Positions 23,971 to 36,820 of a stretch of 64,000 bases of DNA are shown in pieces; within the stretch, counting starts at the first letter, position 1, and each line of letters opens with the position of its first letter. The notes beneath the pieces were generated by a model. It saw nothing but the letters and a program-made list of their open reading frames with translations, was not told the DNA's origin and did no database searches. The position numbers were made by a program, and so were the translations under genes. This DNA comes from Phialocephala subalpina (Eukaryota; Ascomycota; Leotiomycetes; Helotiales; Mollisiaceae), in contig FJOG01000004.1 in assembly GCA_900073065.1 (NCBI GenBank), positions 1,546,712 through 1,610,711 of the forward strand, written 5' to 3'.

Positions 23971-26564
23971 TCAGGGGACAGGAATGACCTTCGGCACAAC
24001 CCACCAATCATGATATCCTTTCTCTGACGGAGGTATCTCAACTTTAATCTTCGGCTTCCCATCCTTGCCCGCTGCCTCCACAGCCTTCTTGACAGACGCA
24101 ATCGTGATGCTGGTGAAGATACAAGCCTTCAAACAAGCTTTGATATTATTCAACCAGCTATCGTGAGAGCCTTGACAATAAGCGCCTTTCGCACTCAGCT
24201 TACTGAGAACCTCGAGCCCCTTCTTTGCTCCCATCGCAGACTCGGCTGCAAACTTGAGCAGATCAATAGTTGACTCCTCAGGTTGCACGACAACTTTGGT
24301 CAACTCGTCAAATGGAATGAGCTCCGGTAGGCCGATGCAAGAGAAAGGCTTCATTCGTACTTCATATCGCATGGTATCGTCGCTGTACGGCCGAGGTGGG
24401 GCCTTGATGAGAGATAACCGACCGAGAACCGTGAATAAGCACGAAAGGGCGCCCGCAAATCCATACGTAGCTGAAGCTTCCATAGTCGAGAAATTGATGA
24501 AAGATATGGCGTTCAAATACGCTCTCATCTTGTCTGCAGTAGCCTTTGGATTCTTACGAGCAGCTGCAAAGCTACGCATATCAAAGCCTCTGATTCGCTC
24601 AAGGTGACGACTGCGAGTCTTAGCTAGGTATTGGAGGTACCAGTACATTCCTGCCAACTCATCTGGTTGATATGTCTCAAGCTCAAACCCCATCTGGACT
24701 ATCCATTCCATTTGCTTCAGTTTGTAGAAGTATGCCCAGGATGACAGGGGGAATGAATAGATTGGGTCTGTTGATATCTCGGGGTCGACGATTGGTTTTT
24801 CCCCGGTGAAAACCCGAAGTTCGACATCAAGTTCTTCAGAATCAAGTTGAAGGTTATCCCAATCTGCAATTGTATGGCATAGCCCTCGTCGTATTCGACA
24901 TCTGTTTTGGCAAATCGTGCGAAGAATATCTAGGTATGATCCTGCTGCTCGGGCACGGAAAGTCTCCATGCGGACTGACATTTGATGCCGTGGGTCATTC
25001 GGGACTTCAATCTCGTCATTGTCGCGGTCGAGAAGCTGGTCATTTGGCAGAACAGTAGCCGCCAAGTCATCGTCAAGGATGTGACGGATTGATTTGGTCC
25101 CTAAGATCACCATATCTGCAAATAGGTAGTGCTGGAGTAAGGTTCGTACATAAACTGACGGCTGGGGTTTGCGAGCTTGGAACAACAGCACAAAAGTCTA
25201 TGCTGAAAGTTAGCTTGGTAACAAAACGGAGTGATTTAGATCTACACACCATGAGACTATGGCTATCGTAATACGTCAGTACCTCCACGGCAACAGCTGC
25301 ATCTCGGCACAGTCTCTCCAAGTGATCAAAAGCAGCTTCTTGACTGACTTGTACGATTGGTCGCGGAGGTACCGTGCTCGCCAATTTCCGTTGAATCTTC
25401 ACACTGAATGAAGTCGGTACAGACTTACCGAGTTTACTCGACGAGTTGAGGTATGGCAAGAAGTCTCCGAGGGTTGTCCACTGCTTCACAAGGCTATCCG
25501 ATGTCCTCGAGTCGGCTAATTCCACTGTGTTAAGGAATTGTGCTCGAAACTGGAGGCGGCAATCTAGAGCTCTTTTGATGTCCAAAGGCAGGGTCTCAGA
25601 CTCAGCTAGGAGCTTCGTCGTCTCATCAAGGAACTGGAAGATGTCGTTATGTTCGATGCCTTCAAGTAGGCTCCTGTTGAAAGTATGTGTGACGAAATCT
25701 TCCTCCTAGCAAGGATTTTGAGCAAAATTTTGATGTTGAGAAAGACACTTCATCCTTACCTCGTAGAAATGTTCTGTCTTGACCCGACTATTCACGTAGA
25801 AACAAGTCTTGATAAGACCTAGACAATACGCCCTCAAAATTCGAAGTGTAAGTGGCTCATCAAAGCTATGTCGACTGTCAAAGTGCGTCTGCTGAATGCT
25901 GATAGGGGAGGGTGATAGTAATTTGTCAATGTAGAGACTTGTGAATATTGTCTGTGCAAGTGGATGTCCCATATGCCACGCCATCTAGATTGTCATTAAT
26001 GTCGATCCCTTTGGGCCCAGAAAGAAGAGACTATACCTCGTGACATAGCAGCTGATCAATGATGCCAATAATCTCCTCAGGAAGAAGCTCTTGGTTGAAA
26101 TCGTATTGATCTTCCATAGTTTCTCCTGGTTCGAGACAACCACTATCCATCTTTCGGTCCATGATCTAAACATCGCTGTCAGCACGAGGGACATTGAAAC
26201 CGTCTCCAATACTGACTTCCAAGGCACCAACTGATTCGAATAGAGTGAAGTAGGGATCTTTGACCAGCTGCCCAACATCAAGCTCTATGGATGATTAACA
26301 CGTGATATATTTTTCTGATGCCGGCGGATCGCACGTACGTCGAGCAGCGTTGCCAAATTGTTCAGTGATATCCATGGCTATCACTCCTTTGCTTTTCAAT
26401 TTTGGGGCAGGTGGAGGGGCGGTATCCCACATAGCAAACGGGTCTCTGGCGCCATCATTGATATCGAGGTTTGCGATGTCTGAAAAATGCGTAAGCTTAC
26501 GTCTCGCTATGTTCGAAGGAAATTTCTTGCCTTGTGAAATTGCATCGAAACCATTGCCACTCAT
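23971..26564 (-). CDS. MAK10: NatC N-acetyltransferase auxiliary subunit (Mak10/Naa35)
   Basis: Non-catalytic subunit that anchors the Naa30/Mak3 catalytic subunit of NatC, which acetylates N-terminal Met-hydrophobic proteins at the ribosome. The N-terminal part (MSGNGFDAISQ; AMDITEQFGNAAR) leads into the hallmark block VGQLVKDPYFTLFESVGALE, then MDRKMDSGCLEPGE, the next exon EEIIGIIDQLLCHEMAWHMG, and HPLAQTIFTSLYIDKLL. The long last exon (ending at 23971) includes WAYFYKLKQMEWIVQMGFE and LAGMYWYLQYLAKTR, both typical of the family. About five introns are needed. It looks intact. Confidence 0.92.
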
Positions 26565-27208
26565 CGTTGTGTAGCTACTTCCCTCTCTCGAGGATCAACA
26601 TGCGAGTGCTAGTTGAAGTTAAAACAAAGTTTGAAGTCGCGACCTTGCAAAGCGCTCCGGCTCGGGATATCTCGCTTCGGCCACAAGGCTCCAGTATGTC
26701 CCATAAAAGAACGAACATTGATACTCATACTTCATGGTCAAAGGGAGGGATTGATGGAACCTCTTAGGAATTTAAATCTGTTGTTCGAATGGGTTTGGAA
26801 ATTCCTACTACGTATCACGGGTTATATAACTCTACCGCGTCCCGGCTGAGCTCAACAAGCTCGATGATGTCTGAAATGGGCTATGGGATTGAAATATACT
26901 TAAGGTCCTTTCCCATTCTCATGGATCATGCGTTTCACTACAAACGGAAACGTGGGTTGATGTTCGTTCAGAAAATTCGTTGGCTCACAAGAGGTGTTCA
27001 TGGCTATTTAGATGGAAGTTGCAAAATACGTCGCCCACTCGTCACATTCCCAATTCTCCTAGAATATATCGGACTTTTGAAGGGCTCTTCGGTTTTTGGG
27101 TGTTCGACCTCAGATAATACACATGTACAGGCATCCCCTAAAGCTCCTCAACCCTCCCACACCCATCCTCCATCCATCTACTCTTGGTCCATGCCAACGA
27201 TCGCACAC
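26565..27208. other. Intergenic between MAK10 and ATP15
   Basis: Upstream of MAK10 and 3' of ATP15. No supported gene or RNA was seen. Confidence 0.5.
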
Positions 27209-27592
27209 TTAGGATGATGTTGAAGCAGCCTCTGTAGCCGCAGCAGCGTTCGCGTCTGCAACGCTCTTGACATCGCCTTGCTTGCCGTTCTGTATCCAAA
27301 CTCTCCGTTAGCTGCTTGTCCTGTGGAAAGCATCCAACCAGGACTCTGCACTCACGTTCCACTTGGCGAATCTCAACTCCATCTCCCCTCTTCGCTCAGC
27401 TGCCAATCGCTTGTCATCCTTCAAGCTTCGTCGAACGACTCGTGCGGCGACCGAGAGGTATTTGTTGTAGCTGTTCGAGATTGATCAGTCCAAGCTCTTC
27501 GGGAGGTCGCGGCTGCTTCAATTGAAGCGCAATGAAGACGGGAACTGAATGGGAACGTACGTGAGACCTGATGCTTTCCACGCGAATGCCAT
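27209..27592 (-). CDS. ATP15: ATP synthase subunit epsilon, mitochondrial
   Basis: A small central-stalk subunit of F1-ATPase. Three exons (27592-27561, 27470-27356, 27289-27209) give 75 residues. MAFAWKASGLTYNKYLSVAA matches the conserved start (W-K/R-AGL-Y--Y), followed by ARVVRRSLKDDKR and LRFAKWNNGKQG. An Ala-rich tail ends in TEAASTSS. Introns of 90 and 66 bp have GTACGT and GTGAGT donors. The gene was missed by simple ORF calling because its exons are short. Length fits the family (about 60-75 residues). Confidence 0.92.
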
Positions 27593-28063
27593 TGCGTCTG
27601 ATGGTAGTTTGTGAAGTGAGGTGTAGCGTTATGATCACTTTGCTGCATAGAGGTTGAGCTCAGATTTGCACGACTCGGAAGTCAAGGGCCGGAAGTTGCC
27701 GTAAGGCACGTGATGTTGAATTTTCGAGCCCATTGGATTTTCTATTCTTTCATGTTTGAGCTGTATGGACGTGGCCATAATTCATATATTGGAAAGCGAT
27801 GAAGGCAATGGCACGGGCATCGAGTTCGCAAAAGATTTCATTATGGCAATTTGTCGGAGCCGTTCAGCTCGAAGCATTTACGATAAGTGCCGAGGGTCTG
27901 GGACATTGAAACTGCTTTCAGAGCACCCATTCCAAGCTCAAGCTCAGAAAAACGACATGTGAATAGGAATAATTTGGATATAATAAATTTGCCCTTATAT
28001 CTACAGTACACTCTAGAGCTGTTGATACAACCCCTTCCCTGATTTGCAAAGCTCCTAAACCAT
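27593..28063. other. Intergenic spacer
   Basis: 5' region of ATP15 and 3' flank of QCR2. Nothing else was recognised. Confidence 0.5.
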
Positions 28064-29610
28064 CTATATTTTGAGACCAAGCTCTTCCGCATATGGGAGG
28101 ACATAAAGGTCACCAACAGTTGATACTGTGGCCTTTCCATCCAGAAGACTCTTGGCAGCCTACAGGTAGAGTTAGTGTCTGAATAGGAGATACTATGCTT
28201 GGGTAGACATACCGCCTTCAGCTTGTCAGCTGTCACTGACTCCACACTCTTGGCAACCTCGTCAATTTGAAATGCCTTTCCGCCGTGAATGAGACCAGAT
28301 CCAGTTGCAACAATTCCAGACTCAATGTTCTGACCCTCCTCAAGTGCACGGTATTTGGCAAGAGCGACGGCCTTGGTGAAGTCCTCCTTGCTGATTGAAC
28401 CCTCAGAGACAGTCTTGAGAGCCTTGACAGCCTCAGCTGAAGCAGAACGGATGGCTGCTGCTGAACCACTGAATTGAATAGTTAACAGACCAGCGTCTGA
28501 GTAGGCGAAGTGGGTTGTCGAGGCACTGGTTCCAGGGAAAGCCGAGACAGCCTTTGCGAGCAATGAGAAACCAGAGGACCATTTGATGCTTGATTTGCCG
28601 CCAAGGAGAGCCGCAAGGACAGCGATCTCGGGCTTGTAGGATGAACCAGATGTGAACGAGCTCGAGCCTGGGAAAGCAATGACCAAAGAGTTGCCAGAGT
28701 CATGTGCAATTCGCTCCTCACCACCATAGTACTTTGTGGCCTCACTTGTCAACGCAGCAGCAGAGCTTGATGTATCCTTGAAGAATTCGCCAACCCACTT
28801 GGCCAAATCAGTTTGGCTAGCACCATTGGCAACTACTGCAATGTTTGGCTTCGCGTAGGCGATAGTTGAGAATTCGGCAATGGATTCTTCGTTGAGGTAC
28901 TTCGTCAATGGGGTTGAGGAGGATGGGTAAAGAGGCGTACCCAGGCCCCGGTGGAATGCAAGACCATGAGCAGAGTTGAGCGCAAGTTCTGAGACGTTGG
29001 TAAGGAGTTTCTTCTGGGAGATCTTGATGATCGGCTCAACCTCCTCGTGGTATTCATGAGCTGAAATTTTATTAGCCACCTACTGAATAACGAAGCAGTC
29101 CACCCTACCGGTATACTTGGTCTGTGAGATGACCTCGCCGAGCAATTCCGCGAAGTATGGCAGATCCTCTCGGAGGAACTTGGCTTCGACAACCAGGGCC
29201 TCTCGGGTGTGGTATGAGTTCAATTGACCACCAAGAAGCTCGGATTCCCGGGTAATTCGCAGAGCCGATCGTTTGAAGGTGTTCTGCAAGCAAATGATCA
29301 GTGTCTGTCTCTAAGCGTAACTAGCAGAAGAAAATTTGCCAACCTTGAACGCGAATTGCTCCAATCCAGACGTCAGACCTGGCGCTGATTGATATCGTGT
29401 ACCGGCCTTTGCAATCACCGCAAGCTTGGTCGTAGGTCCTGCCACATCTCTGCTCGCTACCTTCACGCCGCCAACATCCGCCGAATCGTATGAGAAGCTG
29501 GTTGACCCGGATACTGCAGCAGCAAGGCCTCGACGGTTGGTGGGCTTTGCACAGCATTGCCTGCGAAGGGCAAGCTGTGCGTTTCGTCCAGTCGCCGACC
29601 GTGAGATCAT
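28064..29610 (-). CDS. QCR2: Cytochrome bc1 complex subunit 2 (core protein 2)
   Basis: Structural core subunit of respiratory complex III, a degenerate M16-peptidase relative on the matrix side. The ATG at 29610 opens a mitochondrial-type presequence rich in Arg, Ser and Ala with no acids (MISRSATGRNAQLALRRQ). Hallmarks are GVKVASRDVAGPTTKLAVIAK, AGTRYQ, LTSGLEQFAFK, NSYHTREALVVEAK and, near the end, LHGL/IHGGKAF-type sequence and VSTVGDLYVLPYAEELGLKI. Three introns with GT..AG ends restore the frame. The last coding exon ends at 28064, so the open frame running further to 27841 is intron read-through and not protein. Divergent from RPC82. Confidence 0.93.
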
Positions 29611-29910
29611 TGTTCGGGGGAGATTGGTGGTTGTGGAAGGACAGTGGCTTTGCGAATTCGATCGGGTGAAGTCGTTGTAGAGCTTGAAGATTTGGGTGCT
29701 GAAGCGAGCTAGCCGAAAGCAATTTTAGCGTCAAAATGCTGACTCTATGGATTTGGCGGGGATTTTTTGAATGCTCGTTCCCCACCAGCCTCGAAAAATA
29801 AATCTTCTTCAGGATAGCCTCACGATCTTGCGCCTCAAACTCGTCAATGAAGAACCGGTAGTACTTGTGGAAGCTCTAGAGACTGTGGGATACTCTCTAG
29901 CAGCAGGAAA
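29611..29910. promoter_or_regulatory. Bidirectional promoter region QCR2/RPC82
   Basis: About 300 bp separate the two divergent ATGs and must hold both 5' regions. No clear TATA box was seen. Confidence 0.5.
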
Positions 29911-32169
29911 ATGTCTCGAGTACGTTCCTCCTCTACAACTAGGAAGCACAATAAGTGCTTGCTTTGTGCCTGGTCTGTGACTGACTTCAATATAGTCTAC
30001 GCACGCGGTAGAGCTTTGCGCTCTGCTCGTCGACGAGACTTATGGAGAATTAACCTCCGTATGTGTACCATCTTCAGCGCACATCAAAGTTTTTGCACGC
30101 GCAAGCTTGTCATACTTTGAGAGTTGAGTAAATCACTTCGATTTGGTCAAGTCTGACATTGTACATAGCGGATATTCACGATCCTACTTCGAAAAGGCAG
30201 ACTTCCAATTCGACTCCTATCCAAACATACTCTCCTTAATGCCCGCCAATTACGACATGGCCTTGCGGTCCTGATCCAACAAGGTCTCGTCTACTATAAC
30301 CAAGACTCCGAGACGGGCACTACATTCTATGAAGCAAATTCCGATGCTGCATATGGATTGGCACGCGCTGGGAAGATTATCGGCATGGCAGAAACCAGAT
30401 TTGGACCTGCTGCAAGGGATGTGGTGCAGAAGTTGTTCCTGCTTGGCAATACCAGCGTATCTGACCTTGAAGCGGCCTATGAATCAAAGCACGAGCAGCA
30501 TGTCAATGGTAATGCAGAAGGCTCCTCTGTTATTCCAAACGGTGTGAATGAGCACAAGGCCTCCCCTGTCAGCTCCACTGGCCATCTACACTCGGTATTG
30601 AACCGGTTACTAGAAGTCGGATTCATTGAGCCTGTGGTTCACAGCATGTTCCTCAGCCCAGCGGACACCTATAACAAGGTCGAGAGAGGGATCCTCCAGG
30701 AGTCTTTCGGCGGCAGTACGAAGGGTGCGAAACAAAAGGACGACTTGAAGCTCAGGGTCAAGAATCAACTCCAAAGCATTCGGTCCGATCGAGAATGGAA
30801 GGGCAAAGGCATCAAGAGACCGCTGAATGGAGGACATGTCAATGGAGTCAACGGCACGAACAAGAGAAGACGCCTTTCGAACGGCAGTAGTACTGTCAGC
30901 AGTGATCATTTGTACGAAGATGATGGCACAAGACTTGAAGTGGGTTTCTCCAGCTTCTAGAAGCAGGAATAGATCTGATGCTAATCTCAATTCAAGCCGA
31001 CATTGATCGTTCACGTCAACTACGAGAAATGCACAGTTGCCCTTCGTAATGAAGCCCTTGCGGCGTTTGCAAAGGAGCGAATTGGCGAAATTACTTCCCT
31101 CATCTATGCCCAAGGTTTGAGATTATTGGAGGCGAAGATTCCAAGATGCCGGCCGGACTCTGCGATTGACAATGTTGTCGACCTTCCCGATGGCCCCATG
31201 TTTACGACCAAAGAGCTTGCTGCAGCACTCAGCCACAATGTCAATCCTGGCACTGGTATTGGAAAAGCATCTGGTGACCAGGTCAATGTGCGGAAGTTGG
31301 AGAAGCAATTGGACGCTCGCAAACCTAAGTCAAAGGAGGGTGAGGCTGGTGGAGATATCGATATGGGGGATGGCGGATCAGACGACGAACCCAAAGTCAA
31401 TGGCAATAGTAAACTTCCAGATAACGACAACGACGACGACGATCCATTCGCTGACAGCCCCAAGCCAGCAAAACGTCCCAAGGTCACTTTCCAAGATAGG
31501 TTACCTGCGTCGAAGACATCCGATGACCGAGAAAATCGTGTGGAGCTTGTCAAGAAGCATTTGCTACTCCTAGCTGCAGATGACTCTAAGTTTCTACGGA
31601 AATGTGGCAATAACGGCTTCGGCGAATGGACTTGCGATTTTGAATTCATCATTCAAAAAATGCAGGAAGCCGAAATCGATGCTATGCTTTTGGAGAACTT
31701 CGGCAATTCTGGTCACCGCCTGGCGAGGATCTTGAGGAAGTTAGGAAAGCTCGAGGAGAAAAAGTTAGAGGAAGCAGGAAAAATCAAGAAGAAGGACGTT
31801 CGTACGAAGTTAGCTGAGATGCAGATGGCCGGCCTCGTAGATATCCAGGAGGTGCCAAGAGACAGCGCCCGCACGACCCAGCGTACCATCTTCCTGTGGT
31901 TCTTTGACCAAGACCGAGCCGCCACCATGGTCGTACAAAACACCTACAAGGCCATGTCGAGAATCCTTCAACGGTTGGATGTCGAGAGACGGCGAGCACA
32001 TGATGTTCTGGCTTTGACACGGAGATCTGATGTCAGAGACTTGGACCCTGAGGTGTACTTGGATGTGCACCAGCTGAACGACTTCCGGGCAATCGACGGG
32101 AAGATCGATAAGCTCCTGTGCCAGATTTCACGACTGGATGGATTGATTGGCCTTTTCCGAGAGTTTTAG
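29911..32169 (+). CDS. RPC82: RNA polymerase III subunit RPC3 (C82)
   Basis: Initiation subunit of RNA polymerase III, with tandem winged helices, acting with C34 and C31. Four exons (29911-29919, 29996-30058, 30169-30939, 30997-32169) give 671 residues. The first exon is only MSR; the second reads STHAVELCALLVDETYGELTS and the third RIFTILLRKGRLPIRLL. Winged-helix signatures follow (RQLRHGLAVLIQQGLVYY, LHSVLNRLLEVGFIEPV), with an acidic linker (DNDNDDDDPFADSP). The end is typical for the family (TFLWFFDQD-like TIFLWFFDQDRAATMVVQN; IDKLLCQISRLDGLIGLF). The donor at 30940 (GTGGGT) is acceptable. It looks intact. Confidence 0.93.
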
Positions 32170-33636
32170 CGATGCATTTTCGGAGGAGCTGTTGACATGT
32201 TATGGACGAGAAAATTATGCATCGGGTGGGCGTCATATACTGCATTTGGATGGCGTTAGTGGGTCAAGCAGCAATGAGCGCTGATGACTTTGTGATACCA
32301 TAAATTTGCTTTCAGCTCACGTAGCTGTAGGATAGGCAAATGCATATTCGACTCGTATAGTCTGCGAAGCTTTACTTGTGAACTCGTGCCCTATGTGAAG
32401 AGTCTAGGCGCATTTCAACCATTGTTCAAAGAAACAGACCAGGTCTATTCCGAAAACACTCGGTGGTTAAGAAGGGTAGATTCACTTCCATCTCAGTGCC
32501 ACCTCACATCCAGGCTTACTATTCTTTCCCTTCACTTACACGTTACTTTCGTGCCCATCCGTTCCCAACTCTCTTTTTCTGCCGCTGGTTGTAAGATCTT
32601 ATAATTCTACTGCTCCTGCAAGGCCGAGGAGGGAGGATGCAGACCTGCATCAAACGGGCTGCCGGTTTCGCTGACGCGTGAGGTGAAGGAGTCCATTTAA
32701 CCATCGAGTCCGGAGCGATTGCCGCATCGATATGCGGTGATGGATGTAGTAGAGTTCTTGAGGTGAAGTCGTACAATTGTCTCGCTACGACCGCAACGTG
32801 CGGGTAATAGAGTACGAAGCTCTAAGGACTCGAGAGAAGGTACCAAAGAGACAGTGAAGGTACAGTAATGAATAGAATGATCGATGATGGAGTAGGTAAA
32901 ATAGCTGATTGAGGAGCTGATGAGATGATCGATGATGTGGGGGAGTTAGAAAGAGAATCGACGATTGAATCGAGTGAGGAATTAGGAAAGCGCTCAAAAA
33001 AGGAGCACTCTCATCAGGAAGGCGCTCTCACAATGAAATCGCCATTGAAAAGAAAGATTATTTCATCTAGATCGAAGTGTCTTCGAGACATTGTCTCATA
33101 AAGAAGGGGTCGGATAGAGTGTTTGCAAAAAAGAGAGTGGAAAGGAAGGTAATGGGGTAGGAGATAATGGGTAAGTAATACCAAGTTTTAAAAAGCTAAA
33201 ATGGGAGACAACCCTAAGATGCAAGGTAACTTGCAAGCAAGTTTAGGGATTTAGACTTTATTCTTTTCGGCAGTCAAAATTCGTATCTCGACAACATACT
33301 CATCTGCCTCGGAAAACACTTTATGCCCCAAATCTCAAACAATCATATGAGAGACAATGTCCCAGAATCCAAGGTTTTTTGCCGTGAAGTTCTAGAAAGC
33401 GTTTAACAAAGTCTTTAGACTCTACTCGCTCAACAGTAAAAGACCTGACTTGAAGACCTTCTAAGTGAAATGTTCCCTACTTGGGGACTTTGATTCTTTC
33501 CTCGAGTGAATCGGGTGAAAATGACATACCCTTCCTGCACGATGCAATACAACCAAGAGTGCAGGGCTCCACACAGTCCTTCGAATGACCTTCTCCATTG
33601 GCCCACAACCTGCGAGAGAGTGTTCGGCTTGGTATG
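32170..33636. other. Intergenic, no gene seen
   Basis: Contains simple low-complexity DNA around 32860-32960, with recurring GATCGATGATG-like motifs. No ORF of interest or RNA gene was seen. Confidence 0.5.
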
Positions 33637-34795
33637 TTAATCCCTCTTTACGGATTTCCCAACCGAGTCTGCCATGAGAGCAATCAGCAACGCCATTCCC
33701 GCCTGCGCAGTTAACCCTAAGAATGAAACCAACACGCTCCACATCGTCGGAGCCTTCAAGTACAATGGTATACTGCCAATTGAACACAAAGCTCCAAGGA
33801 CCGTAAAGATTTGTGCCCATCGCCAAGCAGACGCTGCTGAGTGCCTGTATATGGGGAACATAGCTGTAAAGAGTCCGAGGAGCTGTAGGATGGAATTCTG
33901 GATCAGTAGGTAGAAGTCGACATCGGATGTGGTGCTAGAAGTGTTGGGTGCCCGGCGCTAGGCGAGGATGAGTGGGATAATGGAGAGGACCGTCGTGAAT
34001 AGGATAACTGCTAACAAGGCTGAGGTGCGTTGAATGGTAAGATCAGTAATGCGCCAGGTGGGTTAGGAATAATTAACTCTTACATCTTGTTTTGGTTGGC
34101 TGTATTCAAGAGCCACATTCTCGGTTTTTTTAATGTAGCTCTTTCTAGCCTCCTTCTCGCGAACCTAGGTCCACTCGAGGCTTCTGTTAAATCGTTTGGA
34201 CGTCTGTTGTAGATGGATTCAAATCCGTCGAGCGATCTGATCTGTGGCAGTATGTCGTGGTAAAGTCTTGAGTTCTGTTTCTTCAGCTCCTCTTCTATCT
34301 GAACGAAACAGTTCCAAGAATTTTCCTGATGCTCTAATATAGTACGGGTAATATCCTTAAGCTGAGGAACTGGCTTTTCGAATTGAGCCTTGCAAGCCTT
34401 CCCTTCAAATTCTTTGAAATCTCGGGATCAAATAGTCAGTTTTGGTACACCGCAAGAGATCTAGCGGCTGTGCTCCAGACTTTGATCGATTTTTGAATCT
34501 GGTCCCACTTTAAAATTGACAGTCGAAGCAAGTAATCGTTGGCAGGGGCCTGGTATAAGTGCGACAAGTCGTCTATACATTGCTGAAGGGCAGCTGGATC
34601 GATCTCGTCAAACGGCTGGTTGTGCTTTTTGTACGAGGGAGTTGAGGGAATCATATTTGCAAAGCGCTGTACATTTTTCATCGAAAGTTTTAGCAGTACA
34701 GTCGATTTCATGAAAGAGGTCGACAAGTTCTCTTAGTATGCCTCGACATTCTTGGGATAGACTTGGAAAGGGATTCGCAACGCTTGCAAGGCCAT
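33637..34795 (-). pseudogene. Decayed multi-span membrane protein gene
   Basis: On the minus strand the ATG at 34795 starts MALQALRIPFQVYPKNVEAY and hits a stop. Coding-like sequence then jumps frames: LVDLFHEIDCTAKTFDEKC, next ALQQCIDDLSHLYQAP with ARSLAVYQN ending at TGA, then LKDITRTILEHQENSWNCF and DILPQIRSLDGFESIYNRR. A plausible intron is followed by hydrophobic helices (ALLAVILFTTVLSIIPLILA then TAG; SVLVSFLGLTAQAGMALLIA). At least three stops and two frameshifts make it a pseudogene. It resembles fungal soluble-head, C-terminal-TM proteins of unknown role. Confidence 0.6.
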
Positions 34796-35525
34796 TTCAA
34801 ATATCAGGAAAGGTCAAACGGTTGAAGGAATTTTCATACTTGTCCAGAAGGGAATATGGAAAAAGCGTGCGCTAGGCATTCCGATGTGATGTATACTATC
34901 GTGATTCAGGAATGGATGTAAATGAGGATGGGTGCAAATGTGGCACGAGGCAAATGCGCATTTAAGTCAAGACTCTGCCTTGCAGCCTTGCTCAGGCGTA
35001 TTTGTTAGACATGCATGCTGCATATGAGCTCAAGTCTATCTATTCAAACATGATTTGATCAGATGGATATGCATCTGCACTTGCACAGGATATCGATTGG
35101 CTGGTTCTGGTTCTCTCTACGACTTTCGTAGACGCTAGAGCTCATACCTGTCGTTCCTATTGTGTAGGTAACACTTGACCATCTGATGGAGAGCGAGTAC
35201 TTGATGCTGAAGAACTTCATAAGCAAATTAAATAATTAGGTCTTGATGTCGAAGTAATGAAGAGGGTTCGGAGAAGTAATGTTGAGTAAAAGTGGTTAGC
35301 TCACGCTCACAAGCAAAATCCGGGGCCGAACTTTTACCGATCCTTGTCCCTGCAGGTATCACGAATGCGTAGAAAAAAGTTGATCATTAGGAAGAAATCT
35401 GCAACGAGTTTTCTCCACATCCTTTTACCCCCGAAAAGTTCGTCCAAATTCAAGGACAAGCTGTCGAGTCGATTCCTCCTTCCTTCGACAGACAATCGGG
35501 TCTCAATTGCAAAAAAACCGCCAAG
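34796..35525. other. Intergenic, upstream of GGC1
   Basis: No coding sequence was recognised; it is probably the GGC1 promoter and 5' UTR. Short ORFs near 35344 lack family features. Confidence 0.5.
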
Positions 35526-36820
35526 ATGTCCCCAATTGCTGTGTCAGGGGCCTCGAAGGACTACAAGAAGGAGTCGACGTTGGCAAGGCTGTTAGGATCA
35601 GGTATACTTGGAGAAGGATCTAGCGCAACTTGAACAATCTGCTAACAAATATAGGGTCTGCGGGTATTGCTGAGCTTGCTGTCTTCCATCCTGTATGCTC
35701 GAACCCAACTCACGGAGATAAGGATTATACTGATGGGTGAAGGTCGATACTATTGCGAAGCGTTTAATGAGCAATCATGGAAAGGTCAAGCATCATATAT
35801 TCCAGGCATAAAATTCTGTCACGCTAACATTTTCATAGATTGCCTCTGCCGCGCAACTAAACTCTGTCATCTTCAAAGACAAAGCAGGCGCCCCAGTCGC
35901 CAAGAAGTTCTTCTCTCTGTTCCCAGGCCTTGGATATGCTGCGGGCTACAAGGTTGGTGGAATGCACGTCTCGAGAGTATCGGTGGTGCTAATGCGACAA
36001 AAGGTTTTGCAACGAGTGTACAAGTATGGAGGTCAACCATTTGTCCGCGATTACCTAGCAAAGAACCACGGCGATTTCTTCGACCAAACATTTGGACCAA
36101 AGACCGGCAAGGCGATGATGCATTCATTTGCGGGAAGGTTAGTTTCTCGGTGTTGTCAACTGTTGGGCAAGGAACACTGACATTCTATAGCTTGATTGGT
36201 ATTGGTGAAATTGTCCTCCTCCCCCTCGACGTTCTCAAGATCAAGCGTCAAACAAACCCTGAAGCATTCCGAGGACGAGGTGTTGTCAGAATTGTGCGAG
36301 ATGAGGGATTCGGGTTGTACAGAGGTTGGGGCTGGACTGCTGCTAGAAATGCTCCAGGATCCTTCGCTGTTGGTCTCCCTTTTCTATTTTGATACTTTTT
36401 CATGACTAACATCGAAATAGCTGTTTGGTGGATCGGCTTTCACAAAGGGATATTTCTTCGGTCTTGCGGATTACAACAAGGCGACCTGGTTCCAGAACTT
36501 CATCGCTTCGATTGCTGGTGCTTCAGCATCGCTAATAGTATCGGCACCTCTCGATGTTATTAAAACTCGTATCCAGAACCGAAACTTCGACAACCCAGAG
36601 AAGGGATTCAAGATTGTTGGAAGCATGATCAAGAATGAAGGTCTTACGAGTTTCTTCAAGGGTTTAGTACCTAAGGTATGGATTACTTGTCAAATTTGGA
36701 ATACTTGACAGATCACTAACTACTTCACAGCTCCTCATGACAGGTCCAAAGCTAGTGTTCTCTTTCTGGCTTGCACAGACCTTAATTCCAGCATTCGATA
36801 TTGCGCTTTCGCCGAAATAA
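35526..36820 (+). CDS. GGC1: Mitochondrial GTP/GDP carrier (SLC25 family)
   Basis: Inner-membrane carrier that imports GTP in exchange for GDP; linked in yeast to mitochondrial iron balance. The start MSPIAVSGASKDYKKESTLA lies at 35526. Three carrier signatures are visible: HPVDTIAKRLMSNHGK, LPLDVLKIKRQ and APLDVIKTRIQNR, one per tandem repeat. Also seen are FFSLFPGLGYAAGYKV and GLYRGWGWTAARNAPGS. Seven introns, each about 50-90 bp, were inferred by joining the short exons. The C-terminus is LIPAFDIALSPK. It looks intact. The family assignment is secure and the GTP/GDP specificity is from resemblance to Ggc1/Yhm1. Confidence 0.9.

Noticed and set aside
27841..28063. Extended QCR2 C-terminus in the open frame
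   Set aside because: The family-conserved ending VSTVGDLYVLPYAEELGLKI is reached only by splicing; the longer frame is intron read-through.
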